24,208 nt of DNA, from the NCBI GenBank assembly GCA_035544515.1, contig DATKEG010000069.1, forward strand, positions 1 through 24,208, in the 5' to 3' direction. The translations under genes and the position numbers were made by a program. Under the pieces are notes generated by a model. The model made no database searches and was not told where the DNA came from. It saw only the letters and a program-made list of their open reading frames with translations. Positions 14,674 to 24,208 of this stretch are shown one piece after another. Within the stretch, counting starts at the first letter, position 1; each line of letters begins with the position of its first letter. The stretch comes from DATKEG01 sp035544515 (GTDB lineage: Bacteria; Acidobacteriota; Vicinamibacteria; Fen-336).

Positions 14674-16107
14674 ATGGGCGCCGGGGAGGCCATCGGCCGG
14701 TGGTGGAGAGGACCGGGCGGCGGCCGCGACGTGCTCGCGCTGGCCTACCCGCTGATCCTCAGCCACATCACCTTCACCGTGCAGGTCTTCATCGACCGCC
14801 TCTTCCTCACCTGGTACTCGGTGGAGGCCGTGGCCGGCGCGGTCACCGGCCTGTTCGCGACCTGGGCCCTGGTCGGCCTCTTCCTGGGCACCGGCGAGTA
14901 CCTCACCGCGTTCATCGCCCAGTACCTGGGCCTAGGCCGCCCCTGGCGGGTGGGCCCCGCGGTGTGGCAGGGCATCTACTTCTCGGTCGCGGCCGGGGTG
15001 GTGCTGGCCGTCCTGCATCCGCTGGGCGCGCCGCTGTTCGCCCTGGCCGGGCACGAGGCCGTGGTGCAGGCGCACGAGGTCACCTACTCGCGCATCCTGA
15101 TGCTCGGCGGGATGCCCATCGTGCTCATGGCCACCGCCTCCACGTTCTTCACCGGTCGCGGCCGGACGAAGGTCGTGCTCCTGGTCAACACCCTGGTGAC
15201 CGGCGCCGACGTCGTCCTCAATTACCTGTGGATCTTCGGGCACGCGGGCTTCCCGCGGGCGGGGGTGGCCGGCGCCGCGCTCTCGACCGTGCTCACGCAG
15301 GCGCTCGGCGCCGCCCTCTATCTCGCGCTCATCTTCCGCCCCGTCCACCGGCGCGCCTACGGCACGGGGAGCGGCTGGCGGTTCGAGTGGCCGCTGTTCG
15401 CGCGCCTGCTCCGCTTCGGCCTGCCCACCGGCCTCCAGTACTCGATCGAGATCCTGGCCTTCGCCCTGTTCATGATGATCGTGGGACGGATCGGCACGGC
15501 GGAGCTGGCGGCGAGCAGCCTGGCCTTCAACCTGAACATGATCGTGTTCTTTCCCATGCTCGGCCTGGGCATCGCCGTGTCCGCCCTGGTGGCGCGCTAC
15601 CTCGGGGCGGAACAGCCCGCGGTGGCGGAGCGCGCGGTCTGGTCCGGGTTCGGGATGAGCCTCGCCTACATGGCGCTCTGCGGGTTCGCCTACTTCGTCT
15701 TCCCGCGGGTGATGCTGGCGCCCTACGCCATCGGCGCCGACCCCGCCACTTTCGATCCCGTGCAGGACATGGCGGTGGTGCTGCTGCGGTTCGTGGCCCT
15801 GTATTCGATCTTCGACATGATGAACGTGATGTTCGCGGCCGGACTCCGCGGCGCGGGCGACACGCGCTACCCGATGATGTTGACCTTCACGCTGGCCTGG
15901 GCCGCCATGCTGGTCCCGGCCTGGATCGCCTGCACCCTGCTCGGCGCCGGCGTCTACGTGGCCTGGACGGCCGCCAGCGCCTACGTCGTCCTGCTCGGTC
16001 TCCTGGAGCTGCGGCGTTTCCGCCTCGGCCACTGGCGCTCGCTGCGCATCGTGGAGCCGGGCCCGCGCGAGCCGGACCCGGCCGGGGCCGAGGCCGAGCG
16101 CGCGTGA
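14674..16107 (+). CDS. MATE family efflux transporter
   Basis: A 477-residue polytopic protein with about 12 membrane helices in two similar halves, the usual MATE (NorM/DinF-like) length. Recognisable segments are 'VLALAYPLILSHITFTVQVFIDRLFLTWYS' (helix 1-2, lacking the more usual GxxDTxxxG form), 'MPIVLMATASTFFTGRGRTKVVLLVNTLVTGADVVLNYLWIFG', 'GVAGAALSTVLTQALGAALY', 'GLPTGLQYSIEILAFALFMMIVGRIGTAELAASSLAFNLNM' and 'GLRGAGDTRYPMM' near the end. Such proteins exchange Na+ or H+ for organic cations, drugs or metabolites at the inner membrane. The substrate here is unknown. It stands 60 nt downstream of trxC and convergent to the solute operon, with its own -10-like box. Confidence 0.92.
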   Translation: MGAGEAIGRWWRGPGGGRDVLALAYPLILSHITFTVQVFIDRLFLTWYSVEAVAGAVTGLFATWALVGLFLGTGEYLTAFIAQYLGLGRPWRVGPAVWQGIYFSVAAGVVLAVLHPLGAPLFALAGHEAVVQAHEVTYSRILMLGGMPIVLMATASTFFTGRGRTKVVLLVNTLVTGADVVLNYLWIFGHAGFPRAGVAGAALSTVLTQALGAALYLALIFRPVHRRAYGTGSGWRFEWPLFARLLRFGLPTGLQYSIEILAFALFMMIVGRIGTAELAASSLAFNLNMIVFFPMLGLGIAVSALVARYLGAEQPAVAERAVWSGFGMSLAYMALCGFAYFVFPRVMLAPYAIGADPATFDPVQDMAVVLLRFVALYSIFDMMNVMFAAGLRGAGDTRYPMMLTFTLAWAAMLVPAWIACTLLGAGVYVAWTAASAYVVLLGLLELRRFRLGHWRSLRIVEPGPREPDPAGAEAERA

Positions 16108-16159
16108 GCCGAAGCCGCCCGACTAGAACCGCGACTCGAACGCCGTATGCGGATCGATG

Positions 16160-16981
16160 CTATCCGAATCCCGTAACACCTGCCAGGGTCGCCAGCACGG
16201 CCACGTTCCAGCCCGCCGGGCCGGGCGCGGGGGCGATTGCCGCACGCGGAAGGCCGCGGCGCAGCGTCTCGTCGACCGCGCCGTCCGGCCGCGGCATGAG
16301 GATGGGCCGGTCGGCCACCTTCAGCATCGACAGGTCGTTCGGGGAGTCGCCCAGGGCGACCACGGTGAAGCGAAAGCCCTCCGCCGCGTAGAGCGCGATC
16401 AACCGCTGGAGGGCCCTGCCCTTGTCCACGGGGCCGAGCAGGTGGTGGAAGCGGCCTCCGCGCGTGATGCGCAGGCCGCGGCCGGTGGCCGCCCGCGCCA
16501 GGCGCTCCTCAGAGCCGCTCTCGAGCAGGAAGGGCTCGTCGAATTCGCGCTGGAGCGCCCGTTCCGCGGCGGGAGGAGCCAGCCCGGTGAGCGCGGCAAC
16601 GTCCTCGGCGCCGAGAGAGGAGAAACCCCTGACGCGCGCCCCGGCCTGTTCCGCCAGCTCGGCCAGGGCGCGGACGAGCGCGTCCCGCCCGGTGCCCAGG
16701 ACGACGTGCCGGTAGCCTTCGGGATCGCGCCGCCCGGCCAGGCGGAGCAGGTGTCCCGGCGGCACGACGATCGCCCCGCCATTCTCGACGATGAACGGGC
16801 CGGCACCCAGCTCCCGGGCCAGCGGCTGCACCTCCGCGCGCGTCTTGCTGCTGCAGAGGACCAGCGGGATGCGCCGCTCCGCGAGGGACGCGAGCGCCGG
16901 CCGCGCGGCGTCGTACCCGTACGTCTGCTCGTCGAGCAGGCAGCCGTCGAGGTCGGTGACCACGAGCAGGTCAGCCGCCAT
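16160..16981 (-). CDS. mpgP: Mannosyl/glucosyl-3-phosphoglycerate phosphatase (HAD-IIB)
   Basis: A 273-residue HAD hydrolase. Motif I is VVTDLDGCLLD (nucleophile Asp10, acid/base Asp12), motif II LCSSKTRAEV, and motif IV VALGDSPNDLSML. 'DLDG-LLD..TY', 'SSKT-AE' and 'GDSPND' together mark the mannosyl-3-phosphoglycerate phosphatase family within HAD-IIB, many members of which also accept glucosyl-3-phosphoglycerate. It removes phosphate in the last step of glycosylglycerate synthesis in the cytoplasm. ATG 16981 lies inside the end of the synthase gene (11-nt overlap), so the two are coupled. The glucosyl form is the more likely substrate because of the partner synthase and the neighbouring GH13 phosphorylase. 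Confidence 0.87.
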   Translation of the reverse strand: MAADLLVVTDLDGCLLDEQTYGYDAARPALASLAERRIPLVLCSSKTRAEVQPLARELGAGPFIVENGGAIVVPPGHLLRLAGRRDPEGYRHVVLGTGRDALVRALAELAEQAGARVRGFSSLGAEDVAALTGLAPPAAERALQREFDEPFLLESGSEERLARAATGRGLRITRGGRFHHLLGPVDKGRALQRLIALYAAEGFRFTVVALGDSPNDLSMLKVADRPILMPRPDGAVDETLRRGLPRAAIAPAPGPAGWNVAVLATLAGVTGFG

Positions 16982-18185
16982 CGGCCCCGCGCTTGACGGC
17001 GTCGAGCAGGCGGCCGCCGGCCTCGGGCATGCCCGCCCACACGCGGCTCCAGTTCGGGACCAGGGGCGCCCCCAGCGGGTCGGCCTGGAACTCGCCGATC
17101 GAGGCGCGCAAGGCGCCGGTGAAGGTGTGGACGGTCTGCTCCTCCGCGTGCCGGTCGTAGAGGAGGCCGTTGAGCACGGCCACGGCGTGGCTGTCGGCCA
17201 CCGCGTCTTCCGCCTCCCGCTGGTAGGCGGCGAGCAGGCTGCGCAGCAGGCCGTCGGGGAGGGCGACACCGGCCGCGGCCAGCGTCCGCAGCAGGTGCTT
17301 GATCACGTCGCGGGCCATGCGGTTGAGGCCGCGGTCCGGGTCTTCGGGCGAGAGGTCCTGGTGCTTGTGATCGTAGCGCTCGGCCAGCTCGGCCTGGCAG
17401 ATCCGGGTCGGCGCGCGGTGGCGAAGGGCCTCGAACAGCGTGACGATTTCCAGCCCCCAGTCGCAAGCCAGGCGCATCCGCCCGGCCAGGTCCGTCTGCA
17501 CCGCGAACTCCCCGGAGAGCGCGTAACGGAAGGACGAGAGATACGTGACGTAGGGGTGCTCCCCGATGAGGCGGCGGAACGCGGCCAGGAGGGGGGCGAG
17601 CAGCAGGCGGGTGGCCCGGCCGTGCAGGCGGTCCGACACGCGCGCGTAGTAGCCCTTCACGAAGTCGAAATCCACCGTCGGGTCGACGGCGGGCAGCACC
17701 AGGCGGGCGAGCATCTCCTTGCGGAAATTGACCACGTCGGCGTCCTGGAAAGCGATGTAACGGGAGGTGTCCTCGGCCAGCACGTAGCCGATCGCGAGCC
17801 AACAGGCCCGGCCCTTTCCGGGCACGCCCACGTCCAGGCCGGCCGCCTCCATGTCCGCCAGGAGCCGCTGCACGGGCGGCGACTCGCTCCACAGCATCAC
17901 CTGCCGGCGCGGATAGCGCGCGAAGTACTCCCGGGCGCGCGCGTAGTCGTCCGGGCTCGCGCCGTTGAGCGAGACGACCAGCGACTCGAGGTAGGGCACG
18001 GCCGCGAGCTCGTCCAGGATCCCGGCCAGGGCGGGACGGTCCATCTCCGCCGGCAGCATGGGGATCACGAGCGTCACCGGGGAGTGCTCCGCGTGGCGCA
18101 GGATCGCCGCCTCCAGCACCGGGGTGAGACCCTCGACGAGGCGGGGCAACGCCGTGACCGGTCCGCTCTGGTGGAAGTCGCTCAT
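16971..18185 (-). CDS. gpgS: Glucosyl-3-phosphoglycerate synthase-like glycosyltransferase
   Basis: A 404-residue GT-A glycosyltransferase; ATG 18185 has GGAGG 8 nt upstream. It begins MSDFHQSGPVTALPRL, the start typical of a proteobacterial/cyanobacterial group related to GpgS. A Rossmann-like N-terminus (VTLVIPMLPAE, LESLVVSLNGA) leads to GKGRACWLAIGYVL, the metal-binding FQDADVVNF (Asp148 and Asp150), FDFVKGYYARV, SGEFAVQTDL and CDWGLEIVTLFE. The C-terminal helical part includes ERYDHKHQDLS. It should join glucose from an NDP-sugar to 3-phosphoglycerate, the first step to glucosylglycerate, an osmolyte. Mannosyl transfer is a possible alternative. The phosphatase directly downstream overlaps it, which strongly supports the role. 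Confidence 0.82.
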   Translation of the reverse strand: MSDFHQSGPVTALPRLVEGLTPVLEAAILRHAEHSPVTLVIPMLPAEMDRPALAGILDELAAVPYLESLVVSLNGASPDDYARAREYFARYPRRQVMLWSESPPVQRLLADMEAAGLDVGVPGKGRACWLAIGYVLAEDTSRYIAFQDADVVNFRKEMLARLVLPAVDPTVDFDFVKGYYARVSDRLHGRATRLLLAPLLAAFRRLIGEHPYVTYLSSFRYALSGEFAVQTDLAGRMRLACDWGLEIVTLFEALRHRAPTRICQAELAERYDHKHQDLSPEDPDRGLNRMARDVIKHLLRTLAAAGVALPDGLLRSLLAAYQREAEDAVADSHAVAVLNGLLYDRHAEEQTVHTFTGALRASIGEFQADPLGAPLVPNWSRVWAGMPEAGGRLLDAVKRGADGG

Positions 18186-18249
18186 GGGATGCCCCTCCGA
18201 AGCTGGTCCGCGCGCCGGGCCCGGCGCCAAAAGGGCAGCGTACCTCCCA

Positions 18250-18278
18250 TTGACCCCGGCCGCCAAGGCCGCTAGCCT
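18250..18278 (+). promoter_or_regulatory. Promoter of the GH13 phosphorylase gene
   Basis: TTGACC (18250-18255) and TAGCCT (18273-18278) are separated by exactly 17 nt. Transcription would start near 18285, at or just before the TTG start codon at 18287. GGGGAGG (18279-18285) directly abuts that codon, too close for normal pairing, so the message may be leaderless. The 101-bp gap to the divergent synthase start could let one regulator control both genes. Confidence 0.5.
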
Positions 18279-18286
18279 GGGGAGGC

Positions 18287-20167
18287 TTGGCCGTCCCCAC
18301 GTACGCCGCGCGCGCCGCCGCCATCCCCGAGCGCTACCTGCGGCCCCACCTCCCTGAACCGGACTACACCCGGCCCCTGCTCGAGCTGACGGCCGCCCAG
18401 CGCCGCTCGATCCTGGGCCGGCTCACCGTCCTGTACGGCCGCGAGAAGGCGGCGGCGGCCTTCCCCGAGATCGAGCGTCTGATGAAGGTGTACTACGCGT
18501 ACAAGACGCCGGAGATGCTCGCCGACGACGCCACCTTCGATCCGCGCGCGCGCTTCGACGAGCGGGACGTGGTGCTCATCACCTACGGGGACCTGATCAT
18601 CTCCCCCGGGCGGTCGCCCCTGCGGGCGCTGGGCGAGCTGCTGGAGACGTTCATGAAGGGCTCGATCAACACCGTGCACCTGCTCCCCTTCTTTCCCTAC
18701 TCCTCCGATCGCGGGTTCGCGATCGTGGACTACGAGGACGTCGACCCGCGCCTGGGCACGTGGCAGGAGGTGGAGCGCCTCAACCGGCGCTTCCGCCTGA
18801 TGTTCGACGGCGTGTTCAACCACGTCTCCCCGAAGAGCCGCTGGTTCCAGCGGTTCTTGAACGGCCGTCCGGGCTTCGAGGAGTACTTCGTCGCCTTCAA
18901 CACGCGCGACGCGATCGGCTCCGACCACCTGAAGCTCATCCTGCGCCCGCGCACCTCCGACCTGCTCACCCGCTTCCAGTCCATCTCCGGCCCCCGCTGG
19001 GTCTGGACCACCTTCGGTCCCGACCAGGTGGACCTCAACTTCAAGAACCCGCGCGTGCTGCAGCGCGTGGTGGAGGTGCTGCTGTACTACGTCCGGCGCG
19101 GCGCGGACCTCGTGCGGCTCGACGCCATCACCTACATCTGGCGCGAGCTGGGCACGCGCTGCGTCCACCTGCGCGAGACGCACGCGCTCGTGCAGCTCTT
19201 CCGGGCGGTCCTGGATGCGGTGGCGCCCCAGGTGGCGCTGGTCACCGAGACCAACGTGCCCCATGCCGAGAACGTGAGCTACTTCGGGAACGGGACCGAC
19301 GAGGCGCAGATGGTCTACAACTTCGCGCTGCCGCCCCTGGCGCTGCACACCTTCCACACCGGGAGCTGCCGCCTTCTCTCGCAGTGGGCGCGGTCCCTGG
19401 AGGAGTTCCCCGAGACGGTCACCTTCCTGAACTTCCTCGATTCCCACGACGGCGTGGGCCTGATGGGCGCACGCGGCATCCTGAGCGAGGAGGAGACGGG
19501 CGCGCTCGTGGCCCGCGCGGAGGCGCACGGCGGGCTCGTGTCGTACCGCGACACCGGCGACGGGAGCCGGGGCGCGTACGAGCTCAACGTCACCTGGTAC
19601 AGCGCCCTCAACCGCGAGGACGCCGGCGAGGGCGTGGAACTCCAGGTGTCGCGCTTCATCGCCTCCCGGGCGGTGGCGCTGGTCCTGCGCGGCGTCCCCG
19701 GCATCTACCTGCCCAGCCTGTTCGGGGCGAAGAACGACACGGCGGCCGTGCTGGCGGGGGCGGAGCCGCGCAGCATCAACCGCAAGACCATCGACGAGCA
19801 GGCGCTCTACGCGCTGCTCGGGGACCGGCGCTCGTGGGCGCACCGCGTGGCCACCCGGTTCCGCCGGCTCGTCCGGCGCCGGATCCGCACGCCCGCGTTC
19901 CACCCCAACGGCGAGCAGCGGATCCTCGACGCGGGCGAAGCCGTCTTCGCGGTGCGGCGCACGAGCCCCGGCGGCCGGCAGAGGGTCGTGGCCCTCACGA
20001 ACGTGACCGCCCTGCCCCAGAGCGTCGTCCTGCCGGCCGAAGCGCTCGGCGGCGCGGCCGGGCAGTGGCGGGACGTCATCACGTCGCGCCGGCTGCGCGG
20101 GCAGCCCGGTGGGCTCGAGGCCGCTCTGCGCGCCTACGAAGTGCTCTGGCTCACCCCGGAGGGTTGA
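18287..20167 (+). CDS. GH13 sucrose-phosphorylase-like glycoside phosphorylase, probably glucosylglycerate phosphorylase
   Basis: A 626-residue alpha-amylase superfamily enzyme of the sucrose phosphorylase type (GH13_18). Motifs in order: LITYGDLI, VHLLPFFPYSSDRGFAIVDYEDVDPRLG, DGVFNHVS, ADLVRLDAIT with nucleophile Asp279, ALVTETNVPH with acid/base Glu321, and LDSHDGVG with Asp385 and His387. 'FGAKND' and 'SINRKTID' follow. It is longer than sucrose phosphorylases (about 490-500 residues). Together with the divergent glucosylglycerate synthesis genes, this suggests phosphorolysis of glucosylglycerate to glucose-1-phosphate and glycerate; substrate choice is inference. TTG 18287 is the only usable start, since an in-frame stop lies at 18251 and conserved sequence begins soon after. 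The gene is convergent with the exporter operon. Confidence 0.88.
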   Translation: MAVPTYAARAAAIPERYLRPHLPEPDYTRPLLELTAAQRRSILGRLTVLYGREKAAAAFPEIERLMKVYYAYKTPEMLADDATFDPRARFDERDVVLITYGDLIISPGRSPLRALGELLETFMKGSINTVHLLPFFPYSSDRGFAIVDYEDVDPRLGTWQEVERLNRRFRLMFDGVFNHVSPKSRWFQRFLNGRPGFEEYFVAFNTRDAIGSDHLKLILRPRTSDLLTRFQSISGPRWVWTTFGPDQVDLNFKNPRVLQRVVEVLLYYVRRGADLVRLDAITYIWRELGTRCVHLRETHALVQLFRAVLDAVAPQVALVTETNVPHAENVSYFGNGTDEAQMVYNFALPPLALHTFHTGSCRLLSQWARSLEEFPETVTFLNFLDSHDGVGLMGARGILSEEETGALVARAEAHGGLVSYRDTGDGSRGAYELNVTWYSALNREDAGEGVELQVSRFIASRAVALVLRGVPGIYLPSLFGAKNDTAAVLAGAEPRSINRKTIDEQALYALLGDRRSWAHRVATRFRRLVRRRIRTPAFHPNGEQRILDAGEAVFAVRRTSPGGRQRVVALTNVTALPQSVVLPAEALGGAAGQWRDVITSRRLRGQPGGLEAALRAYEVLWLTPEG

Positions 20168-20192
20168 CCTCCCGCCCGCCTCGCCCCCGCGC

Positions 20193-21389
20193 TCAGGTCC
20201 GGGGGGCCACGCGCCCGCCGTCTTCGAGCGTGTCGGCGGGGTGCACGACCACGCGCTCTCCGGGAGCGAGCCCGGAGAGCACCTGCGCCTCGAGCCCGTT
20301 GCGCTGGCCGAGCTCCACCGCGCGCAGGCGAGCGCGCCCACCCTCCACCACGAAGACGGCCCATCGGTCGCCGCGGCGGAACAAGCTGCTCGTCGGCGCC
20401 TTGACCACGCCGTCCGCCTCCCAGATCACGATGCGGACCTCCACGCGGTAGCCGTCGCCCAGGGCCCGCCAGGCCTCGGTGGCGTCGTCGAAGTCCACGA
20501 TCACGTTCACGCGCTGCTCCTCCACGCCGAGCGCGGACACCTTCATGAAGCCCGAGGGCTCGACCCGCCTGACGCGTCCGCGCAGCGCGCGCTCGCCGCC
20601 CCACTGCTCGACGAGCACCCCCTGGCCCGCGCGCACCTTCACCGCGTCGGCCGAGAGCAGGTCCGAGACGATCTCCAGCTCCCGCGGATCGCCCATCTCC
20701 AGGAGCGGCTCTCCGGCCGGGACCACGGCCTCGCTCTCGCGCAGGCGCCTCAGCACGACCCCGTCCACCGGGGAGCGCAGCTCGATGGCGCGGCCGGCGC
20801 CCTCCCCCGTGGCCTGCAGCAGGACCGCCTGCGCGCGTTCGAGCTCATGCTCCGCGGCGGCCACCGCGAACTGCGCCGCGCGCACGGCCGCTTCCGCCGT
20901 CTGGGCCTCGGTCTCCGCCCGTTCCAGCGCTTCCGCGCTGACGATCCCGCTGCCGGCGAGCCTGCGCTGCCGCTCCCGGTCGGAGCGGGCCTGGTCGGCA
21001 GCGGCGCGCGCGCGCGCGCGTTCGGCCTGCGCGCGTCCCCGCGCGGCCCTCGCCGCCTCCACCGCGGCCGTGGCTTCGGCGCGGCTGCGGGCGTCCAGGA
21101 GGGCGGGCGGCGCCGGCAGGAGCGTGGCCATCACCTGGCCACGGCGCACCGGGTCCGAGGGCTCCAGCTCCACGCGCAACAGGCGGCCCGCCACCGGGGC
21201 GGAGATCACGAACCGGTCGCGCACCCTCGTCTCGCCCTCGTCCTCCACCGTCACCTGGAGAGAGCCCTTCTCGACGTGCGCCACGTCCACGGGCGCCGCT
21301 TCGGGCCGGAGGGCCACCCCCAGCAGCACGACGACGAGGGCGAGGGCGGCCATCAGCTTGCGGTTGCGAAGTACCCGCCGGAGCCTCAC
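20193..21389 (-). CDS. HlyD/MacA-type periplasmic adaptor of an ABC exporter
   Basis: A 398-residue membrane-fusion protein starting at GTG 21389, 4 nt after the permease stop, with GGAG upstream. One N-terminal membrane anchor (about residues 12-28) is followed by a barrel-sandwich half (VEKGSLQVTVEDEGETRVRDRFVISAPVAGRL), then an Ala/Arg/Glu-rich alpha-helical hairpin of about 100 residues (105-205). The second half of the lipoyl domain follows (AIELRSPVDGVVLRRLRESEAVVPAGEPLLEMGD), then beta-barrel and membrane-proximal domains. It links the inner-membrane FtsX-type transporter to an outer-membrane channel. No TolC homologue is in the window. It is last in the operon order ATPase, permease, adaptor. 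Confidence 0.9.
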   Translation of the reverse strand: MRLRRVLRNRKLMAALALVVVLLGVALRPEAAPVDVAHVEKGSLQVTVEDEGETRVRDRFVISAPVAGRLLRVELEPSDPVRRGQVMATLLPAPPALLDARSRAEATAAVEAARAARGRAQAERARARAAADQARSDRERQRRLAGSGIVSAEALERAETEAQTAEAAVRAAQFAVAAAEHELERAQAVLLQATGEGAGRAIELRSPVDGVVLRRLRESEAVVPAGEPLLEMGDPRELEIVSDLLSADAVKVRAGQGVLVEQWGGERALRGRVRRVEPSGFMKVSALGVEEQRVNVIVDFDDATEAWRALGDGYRVEVRIVIWEADGVVKAPTSSLFRRGDRWAVFVVEGGRARLRAVELGQRNGLEAQVLSGLAPGERVVVHPADTLEDGGRVAPRT

Positions 21390-21393
21390 CGCG

Positions 21394-23760
<2,367 letters not shown>

Positions 23761-23776
23761 GGCCGGCGCCTCATCG

Positions 23777-24208
<432 letters not shown>

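Noticed and set aside
21001..21020. GC dinucleotide run as a regulatory or Z-DNA element
   Set aside because: It lies inside the HlyD helical hairpin and is explained by consecutive Ala/Arg codons in this composition.

Overview
The window is about 24 kb of very GC-rich bacterial DNA, roughly 70% G+C by eye. It comes from a Gram-negative (diderm) organism: it carries a TonB-dependent receptor, an MlaEFD lipid-transport operon, a BamA-type barrel protein and a lipoprotein. The gene mix (VWFA-related protein of acidobacterial type, DUF1579, DUF2071, a Peptidase_MA/propeller/barrel fusion, a glucosylglycerate cluster) fits a soil or groundwater lineage such as Candidatus Rokubacteria/Methylomirabilota or a neighbouring phylum. 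That placement is inference. No phage, transposase, CRISPR or RNA gene was found, so this looks like ordinary chromosome.

Layout. 1-258: the tail of one gene, then a decayed response-regulator receiver. 319-1785: an IMP dehydrogenase/GMP reductase-family enzyme with an unusual active site. 1908-1970: a strikingly AT-rich promoter island driving a lineage-specific lipoprotein (1991-2572), followed by a secreted DUF1579 protein (2702-3241). 3245-4479 (minus): a secreted von Willebrand A protein and a small acidic protein. 4808-7084: a TonB-dependent receptor, convergent with a DUF2071 protein (7081-7857, minus). 8097-10709: mlaE-mlaF-mlaD, a probable retrograde or anterograde phospholipid transporter. 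10710-11104: non-coding, with a short repeat and a hairpin. 11105-14613: a 1012-residue metalloprotease-like/beta-propeller/Omp85-like barrel fusion whose stop overlaps the start of a zinc-finger thioredoxin. 14674-16107: a MATE transporter. 16160-18185 (minus): phosphatase and glycosyltransferase for a glycosyl-glycerate compatible solute, divergent from a GH13 phosphorylase (18287-20167) that probably recycles it. 20193-24208 (minus): a MacAB/DevBCA-like exporter (ATPase, double-FtsX permease, HlyD-type adaptor), cut by the window edge.

Two functional themes stand out. The first is envelope biogenesis and traffic: Mla, the Omp85-like fusion, the TonB receptor and the exporter. The second is osmolyte metabolism: synthesis and phosphorolysis of glucosylglycerate, arranged around one 101-bp divergent promoter region. 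The items most worth follow-up are the metalloprotease/propeller/barrel fusion with its BamA-like loop-6 signature, the solute cluster, and the GuaB-family enzyme lacking the catalytic Arg-Tyr dyad.
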